Positions 1 through 6,710 of a DNA stretch of 48,922 nt are shown piece by piece. Both the position numbers and the translations under genes were made by a program. Location of the stretch: contig JBBQWT010000023.1 of NCBI GenBank assembly GCA_038210375.1, forward strand, positions 1-48,922, given 5' to 3'. This DNA is from JBBQWT01 sp038210375. GTDB taxonomy: Bacteria > Acidobacteriota > Terriglobia > Terriglobales > Acidobacteriaceae. Below the pieces are notes generated by a model. The model did no database searches. It was not told where the DNA came from and worked only from the letters and a program-made list of their open reading frames with translations. How positions within the stretch are numbered: the first letter of the stretch is position 1; the number at the start of each line of letters is the position of its first letter.

Positions 1-556
1 TGTGCGACGTCCTTCCGCGGCCCGCGGACAAAGCCACGGAGGACGGCTACTTACAATTAAGCAGCGTATGCCATTTCATGATTGGCAATTATCGTTTTGC
101 ACTCGATTTCGGGTGAATGCACCCCGGCATGCCTCTTTGCCGCAATCATCCCCGTCGAAGCCGTGTCGCCCCCATGTGGAGCTTACGAGAACTACTTCCA
201 CCAGAACTGCCGGTGGAAGCTTGCGAATCCTTGTCAAAGAACTGATCTTTCACCTTAAAAGCCAGGCAACGCCCTCGTCAAGCTCGAAAGCCGCTGATTG
301 GCCACTTATCTAGATGAAACCGCCGGGGCAGGGGATGCAGGCCGACCTTTGCCCCAGGTTCAACGGGGGCGCGGCACAGTTTTGCATCTTCATGAGGACG
401 CCCTCATCCAAGAATGTGTCCGCGGGTTGCGCAGTGGTGATGGATCGCGGGGGTGATGCATCGCCCGGCGGCGGGAGTGCGGTACACTCGCTCCACTTCT
501 TCGATACCGATTTCTTGCAGATCGCTGTAACTTTCAACCCTCGGGGAGGCCTGCTG
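1..556. other. Gene-poor left edge
   Basis: No gene can be supported here. Open frames cross the stretch in both directions, but none has a recognisable domain, a good ribosome binding site or protein-like composition. The frame of the following bshC gene stays open back to position 314, but the extra residues do not resemble the BshC family. The bshC promoter is probably in this stretch, but I could not identify it with confidence. Confidence 0.5.
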
Positions 557-2179
557 GTGCAGCCTGAATGTATAACCGTTGACCGCATCGCCTTCGGCGA
601 CATTCCTCACAGCAGCCCGATTTTTCTCGACTTTCTCTACCAATTCGATCGCGTCGCGCGCTTTTATGCCCCGCCTGAAAGCGCGGGAAAACCGGCTGCG
701 GAATATGATGCCGGCCGGCGGGCGCGCATGGCAGCCATTCTGGAGCGGCAGAATCGCGGCTGGGGACCGCTGACGGCGGCGCAGGAGAAAAATCTAAGCC
801 GCTTTCGGGCCGGGGCATCGGCAGTGGTCAGCGGTCAACAGGTAAGCCTTTTCGGCGGTCCGCTTTATGCCCTGCTGAAAACGTTGACCGCCATCAAGCT
901 GGCGCGATCCTGGTCAGAAACGTCGTCTGAAAAATCAACCGAGGGGAATGCGGATTTTGTTCCCATATTCTGGCTGGCCACTGAAGACCACGATCTGGCG
1001 GAGGTGAACCATGGCAACCTGCCGTCGGCTTCGGGCGCGCTTACCCGCTTTTCCACCAACTCTGCCGGGGCCAGCGATGCGCCGATGAGCGCGGTCACGC
1101 TCAACTCAGAAATTTCCGGCGTGGTGGAAGCGGCGGCGCAACTGCTGGGGGATTCGGATATCGCCCGCTACCTGCGCGCCGCCTACGTGCCCGGCCAAAC
1201 CTTGGGAAGCGCCTTCGCCAGACTGTGGACTTCGATTTTTTCCGCTTACGGATTGCTCCTCCTCGATCCCTCCGACCCTGAGGTGCACGAGGTGGCGTCG
1301 CCGCTTCTGGTGAACGCAATTGAGCGGATCGCAGAGCTGAATGAGGGATTGCTGAAACGCGGCCGCGAGCTGGAAGCCATGCATCTTCATCCCCAGGTCA
1401 AAGTTATGGCTTCATCCACATTTTTGTTCGTTACCGAGGACGGGTCGCGGCTGCCGGTGCGGCGCGCGGGCGATCACTTTGCGGTGGGACATCAGCGTTT
1501 TACCGTAGCGGAACTGGCTGAGCTGGCGCAGGCCCATCCCGAGCAATTGAGTGGCAGCGTTCTGCTGCGTCCGGTGATTCAGGATTTTCTTTTGCCCACC
1601 GCAGCTTATGTGGGAGGGCCGGCGGAAGTGGCGTATTTTGCGCAGGCCTCGGTGAACCACGAGAAGCTACTGGGCCGGCGCACCCTGGTGCTGCCGCGCA
1701 TCTCCGCCACGCTGGTGGATCCCAGGATCAGCAAGCGCATGCAGCGCTATGGCCTTGGGTTGCAGGAGACCTTTGGCGGGGTCGAGCGTACGCGGGAGCT
1801 GATCGCCGCGCGCAGCCTGCCCCGCGACTTGAATACGCTGTTCGACCGCGCGGTTGCCGGGATGGATGGCTCGCTCGACGAAATCAAAGGTGCGCTGGCA
1901 AATCTCGATAAGACGCTGGCAGCGTCGGGTGAGCGGGCACAAGGGCGGTTACGCTATCAACTGGAGCGGCTGCGCAAGCGCGCGGCGCGGGCGCATCTCC
2001 GGCTTCAGGAGCAGGGGGAGCGGCATGCCGAGGAGATCGTGCAGGCGGTGTATCCCAACAAGAACCTGCAGGAGCGGGAGATACTGGGAATCTATTTTCT
2101 GGCGCGCTATGGGATGCCGCTGCTGGACCGGTTGCTGGAGTGCCCGCTGGGAGCAGATCATCTGGTGTTTTACCTGTGA
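557..2179 (+). CDS. bshC: Putative cysteine ligase BshC (bacillithiol biosynthesis)
   Basis: BshC is assigned to the last step of bacillithiol synthesis, adding cysteine to glucosaminyl-malate in the cytoplasm. I chose the GTG at 557 because GGGGAGG lies 7 nt upstream and the protein then starts at the family N-terminus; the frame is open further upstream without family similarity. This gives 540 aa, the usual BshC length (about 540). Visible family blocks are FLDFLYQFDRVARFY (about residues 18-32), VVSGQQVSLFGGPLYALLKTL (about 90-110), FWLATEDHDLAEVNH (about 138-152) and an Arg/Glu/Gln-rich, probably coiled-coil C-terminal segment (about 430-510). bshA and bshB are not in the window. The gene stands alone, followed by a dispersed repeat. 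The assignment rests on family resemblance and length; the ligase activity itself is inferred. Confidence 0.9.
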   Translation: MQPECITVDRIAFGDIPHSSPIFLDFLYQFDRVARFYAPPESAGKPAAEYDAGRRARMAAILERQNRGWGPLTAAQEKNLSRFRAGASAVVSGQQVSLFGGPLYALLKTLTAIKLARSWSETSSEKSTEGNADFVPIFWLATEDHDLAEVNHGNLPSASGALTRFSTNSAGASDAPMSAVTLNSEISGVVEAAAQLLGDSDIARYLRAAYVPGQTLGSAFARLWTSIFSAYGLLLLDPSDPEVHEVASPLLVNAIERIAELNEGLLKRGRELEAMHLHPQVKVMASSTFLFVTEDGSRLPVRRAGDHFAVGHQRFTVAELAELAQAHPEQLSGSVLLRPVIQDFLLPTAAYVGGPAEVAYFAQASVNHEKLLGRRTLVLPRISATLVDPRISKRMQRYGLGLQETFGGVERTRELIAARSLPRDLNTLFDRAVAGMDGSLDEIKGALANLDKTLAASGERAQGRLRYQLERLRKRAARAHLRLQEQGERHAEEIVQAVYPNKNLQEREILGIYFLARYGMPLLDRLLECPLGADHLVFYL

Positions 2180-2199
2180 GTCCAAGTTCAAATACAACA

Positions 2200-2305
2200 G
2201 AAAACGTGAGGTCCTTCGCTAAAACAAGAAGCTAGAGCTCGCTCCAGGATGTCAAAGGTTTAAGGCCTGTTCGCTTGGGTAAACTCTTTTATGCAACTTC
2301 TTGAG
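2200..2305 (+). repeat. Dispersed intergenic repeat, family 1, copy A
   Basis: One of four near-full-length copies (with 31609, 34221 and 38521) of a repeat of about 105 bp; a shorter copy is at 3486. It begins GAAAACGTGAGGTCC, has a central AGAGCTCGCTCCAGGATG and ends ATGCAACTTCTTGAG. This copy carries small changes, GATGTCAAA for GATGACAAG, and lies directly behind bshC. All copies are intergenic and in the same orientation. No open frame is conserved between copies, so it looks non-coding. Confidence 0.8.
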
Positions 2306-2420
2306 CGTATTGCAGGCTAATCAGAGGCCCACGCGATCACTACCTGCCAACCCCGACAACCAGAGCAACGTTCATACTCAAGTTGCGGTTTTTGATAGAC
2401 ATTTCAGATAGAATATAGAG

Positions 2421-3368
2421 ATGAGACACTCCACCTTTTTCCGGTTTTTATTGATTTCTACATTCTTTTTTGGGGGAATCGCGGCCCAGGCTGCGCCCCT
2501 GGCTTCGGCGGCGCGAACGGCGATCCCTGCTGAAATTCAGCAGATCATTGAAGTGGATTACCGGCGTCTGAACGCTTCTCCGGCAGCGATGGCGCTGAAG
2601 GCCAGGGTCATGCCGGAACAACTGCAACAGCTGGAAACTTCTTTGCGGAGCGTAGGCATCCAGCCGGAGTCGGATATCGAGACCCTGACGTTTGCTTCGT
2701 TCCGCACCGCCAACAAGTCGCTCCGCATGGTGGGCATCGCGCAGGGTGATTTTTCCACGCAGAAGATATTGCTGCGCATGAAGAAGCAAAAAATTGTTCC
2801 GGAAAAATATCGTACCGCGCTGATTTATCCTATGGGCGGGGGCTCGGCGATGACCTTGCTGGATAACTCCACCATGCTGTTTGGCGAACCCCGTGCCGTG
2901 AAGGCGGCGGTCCGGGCGCGCGATGGTGAGGCGCCAACCCTGAATTCCAACGGCCGGATGACGGACCTGATCTCCGGGGTGGATTCGGGCACGGTATGGA
3001 GCGTTCTGGATGCCGAGGGCACGCAGAACATGATGCACTCGGCGTTGGGCGAAGCCTCCGGACTGGCTGAGTATGAGGTGGTAAGGAAGCGCCTGCTGGG
3101 CTCGCGTTACTCCATGGATTTTTCCAACGGCGTGAACTTTGACATGGACGTGATTACTCCCGACACGTTCAGCGCGGCCACGCTTTCCGCCTTGTTCCAG
3201 GCGGGAATCCTGTACCGGAAGTCGTCGGCGCGCGGCGTGGAACGGATCGCGCTCGACAGCATGGCGGTGAACTCCAGCAGCGGCAACACCCGTGTGCACT
3301 TCAAGACCGATGACAAGAACTTCGAGTCTTTAATCCAGTCGGACCTGTTTGCGGCGGTCGCCAAGTAG
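2421..3368 (+). CDS. Secreted or periplasmic protein of unknown function
   Basis: I do not recognise this 315-aa protein. It has a clear signal peptide: basic start, hydrophobic core at about residues 7-22, then Ala-Gln-Ala before Ala-Pro, a typical signal peptidase I site near residue 25. The mature part is soluble-looking, with an alpha-helical segment rich in Gln and Leu (about 60-80) and a central Gly-Gly-Gly-Ser turn (about 140). No catalytic motif is visible. Upstream sequence is AT-rich with no convincing Shine-Dalgarno, so a very short leader is possible. The gene is monocistronic, framed by a dispersed repeat upstream and a strong terminator at 3391. It is likely an acidobacterial lineage protein exported to the envelope. 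Confidence 0.75.
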   Translation: MRHSTFFRFLLISTFFFGGIAAQAAPLASAARTAIPAEIQQIIEVDYRRLNASPAAMALKARVMPEQLQQLETSLRSVGIQPESDIETLTFASFRTANKSLRMVGIAQGDFSTQKILLRMKKQKIVPEKYRTALIYPMGGGSAMTLLDNSTMLFGEPRAVKAAVRARDGEAPTLNSNGRMTDLISGVDSGTVWSVLDAEGTQNMMHSALGEASGLAEYEVVRKRLLGSRYSMDFSNGVNFDMDVITPDTFSAATLSALFQAGILYRKSSARGVERIALDSMAVNSSSGNTRVHFKTDDKNFESLIQSDLFAAVAK

Positions 3369-3390
3369 CGCTCTTTCAGACCGGAATAAA

Positions 3391-3418
3391 GCGCAGGCTC
3401 GAGCCTGCGCTTTTTTTT
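3391..3418 (+). terminator. Rho-independent terminator after the secreted protein gene
   Basis: A perfect 20-bp palindrome (GCGCAGGC stem, TCGA loop) is followed by eight T residues, 22 bp after the stop codon at 3368. Confidence 0.92.
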
Positions 3419-3485
3419 GTGTCACCGCAACGAATCCCTTTCTCGGTGTCATGCTGCCATCCCTTTGGGGGGACTGCCAGCCGCG

Positions 3486-3519
3486 CAAACAAAGAGCAAG
3501 AGCTCGCTCCAGGATGACC
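3486..3519 (+). repeat. Dispersed intergenic repeat, family 1, partial copy B
   Basis: Only the core is kept: CAAACAAAGAGCAAGAGC and CTCGCTCCAGGATGACCA. The left arm (GGTCCTTCGCTC) and the right arm (CAACTTCTTGAG) are missing or too diverged to align. It lies about 65 bp left of the transposon insertion, and a family 2 copy lies immediately right of it, so the element entered a repeat-rich spacer. Confidence 0.65.
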
Positions 3520-3584
3520 AGTGCATGGGGTTATCGCTGATCGAAATTCTCTTGAAAACTTTTCCAGAGTCTGCCGGGACGGCA

Positions 3585-3592
3585 AAATTAAG
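3585..3592. repeat. Left target site duplication of the transposon
   Basis: AAATTAAG directly abuts the left inverted repeat and is repeated exactly at 5925-5932. Eight base pairs is the duplication length known for the IS1595 family. Confidence 0.9.
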
Positions 3593-3614
3593 CGGGAGTA
3601 GGTACTTGTTGAAA
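3593..3614 (+). repeat. Left terminal inverted repeat
   Basis: Starts CGGGAGTAGGTACTTG. It matches the reverse complement of 5903-5924 at 21 of 22 positions; the only mismatch is position 6 (G here, A at the right end). Confidence 0.92.
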
Positions 3615-3668
3615 ATTACTTCTAATCAAATCGTGCGTGTGTCTGTTGGGGAAGGTCCGCGTCGTGGG

Positions 3669-3779
3669 CTAGGACTTCTTCTTCAGCAGCTTGGCGATGG
3701 CATCGGCTGGATTGCCACGAATGATGAGCCGTTCCTCTTCTGGTCCGGGCTTGCGCTTCTTCTTTGGCTTCTTTGGCAT
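3669..3779 (-). CDS. 36-aa lysine-rich micro-ORF inside the transposon
   Basis: ATG at 3779 to TAG at 3669 encodes 36 residues. The N-terminus is MPKKPKKKRKPGPEEER, the centre LIIRGNPADAIAKLL is a plausible short amphipathic helix, and the end is KKKS. The composition is strongly biased (about a third lysine or arginine) but the order is protein-like, not random. No strong Shine-Dalgarno is visible. It lies between the tRNA gene and the left inverted repeat, on the tRNA strand, so it could be co-transcribed with the tRNA. A nucleic-acid-binding role is a guess from charge only. It is too short to assign by homology and could be spurious, though its codon pattern and neat ending within cargo favour a real gene. 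Confidence 0.55.
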   Translation of the reverse strand: MPKKPKKKRKPGPEEERLIIRGNPADAIAKLLKKKS

Positions 3780-3823
3780 AATGTACTATTATCTCAGCGG
3801 TTCCTGTCTGCTGTATTAAAAAG

Positions 3824-3908
3824 TGCCCCAGCCGGGGATAGAACCCGGACGACCGATAGGGTCACGCGAGTGCAAGTCGCGCCTGTCTGCCAATTCCAGC
3901 ACTGGGGC
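3824..3908 (-). tRNA. Class II tRNA, leucine-type body with UGC (alanine) anticodon
   Basis: The 85-nt gene folds fully. Acceptor stem GCCCCAG pairs with CTGGGGC (7 bp). The D arm is CTG/CAG with loop GAATTGGCAGA, the leucine-tRNA type containing GG18-19. The anticodon stem is CGCGA/TCGCG with 7-nt loop CTTGCAC, giving U33, anticodon UGC (plus-strand 3872-3874) and A37. The variable arm is 16 nt with a GACC/GGTC stem. The T arm is CCGGG/CCCGG with loop TTCTATC. The discriminator base is A73 and no CCA is encoded. Long variable arm, D-loop and A73 all point to LeuRS; the alanine determinant G3:U70 is absent (C3:G70 here). The anticodon would read GCA-family alanine codons. Position 57 is T, not the usual purine, so a decayed or specialised tRNA is possible. 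It sits inside a transposon, antisense to the transposase. Confidence 0.85.
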
Positions 3909-3932
3909 ATACTTAGAAGAGAGCTAGAGGCC

Positions 3933-3967
3933 GTGGTGGGAGAAGTCTTGACTGGCCTTCCCACCAC
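3933..3967. other. 9-bp inverted repeat between the tRNA and the winged-helix-like gene
   Basis: GTGGTGGGA (3933-3941) pairs perfectly with TCCCACCAC (3959-3967) around a 17-nt loop. On the minus strand it lies after the stop at 4041 and about 25 bp before the 5' end of the tRNA. It could end the upstream transcript or mark a processing site. There is no T run, so it is not a classical intrinsic terminator. Confidence 0.5.
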
Positions 3968-4040
3968 AGCTTGGTTCGGGCCGTCTAACGCGACCCTCTC
4001 ACCCTCCTCATTTCACGCCTCCTATTCGTGGAATAAACTT

Positions 4041-4571
4041 CTAGGCGACCGTCGCAATCAGTTCCATTGCAAGGGTCCGAGCCTTCGCAATGCCTGTGTT
4101 CGTCAGGCGGTACTTCTTGCCGCGCCGCTCCCCAAACGACATGACTTCTCCGCCGCTCGCCAGTTTGTCCAAGATGCGTTTCAAGCGCACTGCGCCGAAG
4201 CCACCAGTGTTCGCAATTCCCTGAAGAATCTCTGCGCCGGTAACGGCATCGTTATTCCGCATGGACTTCTGACCGTAGAGCATGATGAGGACTGCATCAT
4301 CGACGTTGGAAGCGCGAGCGGTAAGCGAGACGTAACGCCCTTCGGTCCGCAGTATCTTGGACAGGTCGAGTTCCTGTCCGGCATCGCGGGGTTGAGTCGG
4401 GCTCTGCGGGATAGTTTCGGTCGGCGTTCGCAAGGGCTGATGAGGCGCGGACACCGCCAGCTTAACGAGTTCCTGCCAAGCTTGGAACTGCTCGCGAACG
4501 TACTCGACCGAGCCTTCAGCTTCAAACTCATGCTCGCCAATCTTTGTCTTGATCCGGGTTGGGGTGTCCAT
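4041..4571 (-). CDS. Transposon cargo protein with winged-helix-like C-terminus, function unknown
   Basis: The ATG at 4571 is preceded by AGAGGA and gives 176 aa. The frame is open further upstream to 4781, but those residues are low-quality and overlap the divergent gene at 4627. The N-terminal part (about 1-45) has a Gly-Glu-His-Glu-Phe-Glu turn and an amphipathic helix; a Pro/Thr/Gln-rich linker follows (45-66). The C-terminal 100 residues resemble a winged helix: helices at about 106-120 and 127-139, then a beta-wing with Gly-Glu-Arg-Arg-Gly-Lys-Lys-Tyr-Arg-Leu (about 147-156). This suggests DNA binding, perhaps regulation of transposition or of the tRNA unit. It is divergent from the zinc ribbon gene with a 55-bp spacer that would hold both promoters. 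I do not recognise a named family. Confidence 0.7.
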   Translation of the reverse strand: MDTPTRIKTKIGEHEFEAEGSVEYVREQFQAWQELVKLAVSAPHQPLRTPTETIPQSPTQPRDAGQELDLSKILRTEGRYVSLTARASNVDDAVLIMLYGQKSMRNNDAVTGAEILQGIANTGGFGAVRLKRILDKLASGGEVMSFGERRGKKYRLTNTGIAKARTLAMELIATVA

Positions 4572-4626
4572 AGTTCCTCTCATTCGGAGTCGAGCCTTGT
4601 TTCTAATCTCATTATGGAGCGAACTA

Positions 4627-4854
4627 ATGCCGGATAGCAAGCGTAATCTAAAAATCAAACGCCAAGCCCCCAAATGGAGGGTAGCGGCGACTGGACTGTG
4701 CAAATACTGTGGAAATAGAATTACATTGTGTGGAAGACCGTTCACCGCTGATATTAAATGCTGTAAGTGCTTTTTTATCAATCACTTCGTAAGGTCTCAA
4801 CAGCCAGTGTCCTGCGACCTTAACGACACTAACGCTCTTACCGGTGGAATTTAG
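4627..4854 (+). CDS. Small Com-like zinc ribbon protein in the transposon
   Basis: ATG at 4627 with GGAG about 7 nt upstream gives 75 aa. After a basic N-terminus (residues 5-18) come C25-x2-C28 and C45-x2-C48, a four-cysteine zinc ribbon, spaced by a short beta-hairpin-like region. The layout resembles the Com translational activator family of phage Mu, a small RNA-binding zinc finger protein; the similarity is in pattern only. It is followed 45 bp later by the transposase, so it may share its transcript and could control transposase translation. Alternatively it is a generic zinc ribbon. An RNA-binding cargo beside a tRNA gene is suggestive but unproven. Confidence 0.65.
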   Translation: MPDSKRNLKIKRQAPKWRVAATGLCKYCGNRITLCGRPFTADIKCCKCFFINHFVRSQQPVSCDLNDTNALTGGI

Positions 4855-4899
4855 ACGATTTATCTTGATACTTTGTGAAAACAATGATACATTTACCCC

Positions 4900-5889
4900 A
4901 TGAAGAAGCCTAAATCGTTAATTCTTGAGTCACTCCGCTCTGCCGCCAACGACGAACCACAGGCGGTCGCATTTCTAGAGAAGCAGCGATGGAGTGGAGA
5001 ATCTTGCTGCCCGCGATGTGGGAGTGTTGCGGTCTACATGATGATGAGTCGCGACGGCTCACGCAACAAAGACTATCGCTGGCGCTGCAAGGAGTGCGAG
5101 AGCTTTTTCACGGTGCGGACTGGAACCATATTCGAGGAATCGCGCTTGCCTTTGCGCGTATGGGTCTATGCCATTTGGAAGGCATGTAGCAGCAAGAAGG
5201 GCATCTCAGCTCTCCAGCTTTCACGCGAGATGGAGATTACGCACAAGTCCGCGCTGTTCGTACTTCGTCGAGTCCGTCACGGCTTAGGAGAAGTGACGCC
5301 GCCAGCATTAACCGGAACGGTTGAGGTTGATGAGGTCTATATCGGCGGTCGCCCGCGCAACAAGTTTGTTTCCAAGCGTGGACGCGGCACTCATAAGACG
5401 CCCGTTGTGGGCATCGTTCAGCGCGATGGAGATGTGCGATTCCAGATGATGGAGCGGGTAACTTCTGAGACGGTGGGCAACTTCATTGCAGAAAACGCGG
5501 ACCTTTCATGCCGCATGATTACGGACGAACTTAGCGTCTATACGAAAGTAGGTCGCAAGTTTGAAGGTGGGCACGAAGTTGTAAACCACGGGCGGCGCGA
5601 GTATGTCCGAACTGGTACTGACGTACACAGCAACTCAATCGAAGGAGTTTTCTCTCTGATTCGTCGCGGAGTAATGGGCACGTTTCATAGTGTAAGCCGC
5701 AAGCATCTTCCGAACTATTTGAATGAATTTCAGTTCCGCTATAACACCCGCAAGCTGGACGACGGGCAGCGGGTCGCGGCAGCTATCAAGAAGATTGACG
5801 GCAAGCGATTGGAATATCGGGAGTCGGTGGACTGCCCACCGTATCAGCCGAAGTTGAGCGGGCAGATGGAAGCAGAGCTTAAGGGGTGA
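4900..5889 (+). CDS. IS1595-family DDE transposase
   Basis: A 329-aa protein with the two-part IS1595 architecture. The N-terminal zinc ribbon has C37-x2-C40 and C63-x2-C66. The ISXO2-like DDE domain has Asp144 (in VEVDEVYIGG), Asp209 (in TDELSVY) and Glu248 (in HSNSIEGVFSLIRRG), followed by the conserved YLNEFQFRYNTRK block at about 273-285. It cuts and joins the element ends, and the 8-bp target duplication here agrees. The frame is uninterrupted and length is normal, so the enzyme may be active. The start has no clear Shine-Dalgarno; translation may depend on the upstream zinc ribbon gene. The stop codon lies 13 bp before the right inverted repeat. Confidence 0.95.
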   Translation: MKKPKSLILESLRSAANDEPQAVAFLEKQRWSGESCCPRCGSVAVYMMMSRDGSRNKDYRWRCKECESFFTVRTGTIFEESRLPLRVWVYAIWKACSSKKGISALQLSREMEITHKSALFVLRRVRHGLGEVTPPALTGTVEVDEVYIGGRPRNKFVSKRGRGTHKTPVVGIVQRDGDVRFQMMERVTSETVGNFIAENADLSCRMITDELSVYTKVGRKFEGGHEVVNHGRREYVRTGTDVHSNSIEGVFSLIRRGVMGTFHSVSRKHLPNYLNEFQFRYNTRKLDDGQRVAAAIKKIDGKRLEYRESVDCPPYQPKLSGQMEAELKG

Positions 5890-5902
5890 GGGGTTGTGGT
5901 TA

Positions 5903-5924
5903 TTTCAACAAGTACCTATTCCCG
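5903..5924 (-). repeat. Right terminal inverted repeat
   Basis: Read on the minus strand it starts CGGGAATAGGTACTTG, pairing with the left repeat at 3593-3614 with one mismatch. Confidence 0.92.
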
Positions 5925-5932
5925 AAATTAAG
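5925..5932. repeat. Right target site duplication of the transposon
   Basis: AAATTAAG, identical to 3585-3592, directly follows the right inverted repeat. Confidence 0.9.
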
Positions 5933-5933
5933 A

Positions 5934-5996
5934 GCAACCCCGAAGTCTCTCCACTACTCCGCGCAGGAGCTCGCGGTCTCTGGTCGAGATGACAAT
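5934..5996 (+). repeat. Dispersed intergenic repeat, family 2, copy at 5934
   Basis: Contains AAGTCTCTCCACTACTCC, GCGCAGGAGCTCGCGG and GGTCGAGATGACAATAC. It aligns with 34111-34182 and 38426-38486. It begins next to the right target duplication of the transposon. Confidence 0.7.
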
Positions 5997-6026
5997 ACTT
6001 TTGCAGTTTAGAATTGTGCCGGCCGC

Positions 6027-6671
6027 TTATCTCTTCAGAATGGCTTTGTAGCCTTCTTTTTCGCGCAGTTGAATCAACGTGGCTTCCGCATCCTGCTCAT
6101 CCACGAACGGGCCTACCTGCACGTGATAAAGGGGGTCGGTGGAAGGGTTGTGCAGGATGAATACCGGATACTGCTTGCGGTGGAGCGCCTCCATTAGGGC
6201 GTCGGCGTCTTCGCGGCTGGAGAATGCGGCTACCTGGACGGTCGGTCTGCCCGGGGATGCGGGAGGGGCTTCGGGGATTTCCGGCGGCGGCGCGCCTTGC
6301 TGTGCCGCAGCCGGTGGAGGAGCGGCGGTGGTGGTCACCGGAGTGGGCGCGGGTTTTACCGCCTTGGATGGCGCGGGATTGATGACGGCGGGGGCCGTGG
6401 TCTCGGTCGCCATTTCGGTCGAGGGCGTAGGCTCGTTTTCGATCCGGGCCGTCCGGGATGCCGTCCCCGGGTCGATGCCGGCTGACGGCTTGGGCTCATG
6501 CGATACGGAGGCGCTCGAGGCGGCCACGCCGGCAGCGGATGGCTGCGCCGACTTGCCGAACATGAAGCCGATTCCGAAGAAGGCGGCCCAGGTAATTACT
6601 ACTACGAAAAACAGCGCCAGCAGCTTACCGGTGCCGAGGACGATATCGTTGTCGTCATCCCTTGCCATCAT
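6027..6671 (-). CDS. Membrane-anchored SPOR-domain protein
   Basis: 214 aa with an N-in single membrane segment (about residues 16-37), a long Pro/Ala/Thr-rich periplasmic linker (about 40-140) and a C-terminal SPOR domain (about 143-213, from PTVQVAAFSSREDADAL to the end). SPOR domains bind denuded glycan strands of peptidoglycan, usually at division septa. Two adjacent ATG codons (6671, 6668) follow a GGAAAG-like site; either could start. It is last in the minus-strand run TPR-NfeD-slipin-SPOR and is separated from slipin by 39 bp, so co-transcription is likely. A role in envelope maintenance is inferred from domain and context. Confidence 0.88.
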   Translation of the reverse strand: MMARDDDNDIVLGTGKLLALFFVVVITWAAFFGIGFMFGKSAQPSAAGVAASSASVSHEPKPSAGIDPGTASRTARIENEPTPSTEMATETTAPAVINPAPSKAVKPAPTPVTTTAAPPPAAAQQGAPPPEIPEAPPASPGRPTVQVAAFSSREDADALMEALHRKQYPVFILHNPSTDPLYHVQVGPFVDEQDAEATLIQLREKEGYKAILKR

Positions 6672-6710
6672 GGTTCTATCTTTCCTTTACGCAGGCTTTC
6701 TCCAGCCTAC

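Larger units (their letters stand above)
3593..5924. mobile_element. Complete IS1595-family transposon with five passenger/transposition genes
   Basis: The element is 2332 bp, bounded by 22-bp terminal inverted repeats (21 of 22 match) and flanked by 8-bp direct repeats AAATTAAG. Inside, on the minus strand from the middle outward to the left, are a winged-helix-like protein gene, a class II tRNA gene and a 36-codon lysine-rich ORF. On the plus strand are a Com-like zinc ribbon gene and the DDE transposase. A simple IS1595 element needs only the transposase, so about 1.3 kb is cargo. Parts of the cargo are visibly more AT-rich than the flanking chromosome. Intact ends, an exact target duplication and an uninterrupted transposase suggest a recent insertion. 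Family membership rests on the transposase domains and the duplication length. Confidence 0.92.

Noticed and set aside
2..313. 103-codon open frame at the left edge
   Set aside because: Ser/Thr/Arg/Pro-rich, no ribosome binding site, no domain, and the window edge hides its start; not supported.
2448..3299. 283-codon open frame antisense to the secreted protein gene at 2421
   Set aside because: Arg/His/Gln-rich shadow of a gene that has a clear signal peptide and terminator on the other strand.
3824..3908. The tRNA as selC for the selenoprotein at 41330
   Set aside because: The anticodon is UGC, not UCA, the acceptor is 7 bp, not the 8 bp of bacterial tRNA-Sec, and the D-arm is leucine-type.
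3906..3917. Shared GGCATACTTAGAA at the tRNA start and at about 16904
   Set aside because: A 13-bp match with no extended similarity or inverted repeat around either copy; probably chance.
3417..4637. Long open frame on the plus strand across the left end of the transposon
   Set aside because: It crosses the inverted repeat, the tRNA and the antisense winged-helix-like gene, has no ribosome binding site and no protein-like pattern; it is a shadow.
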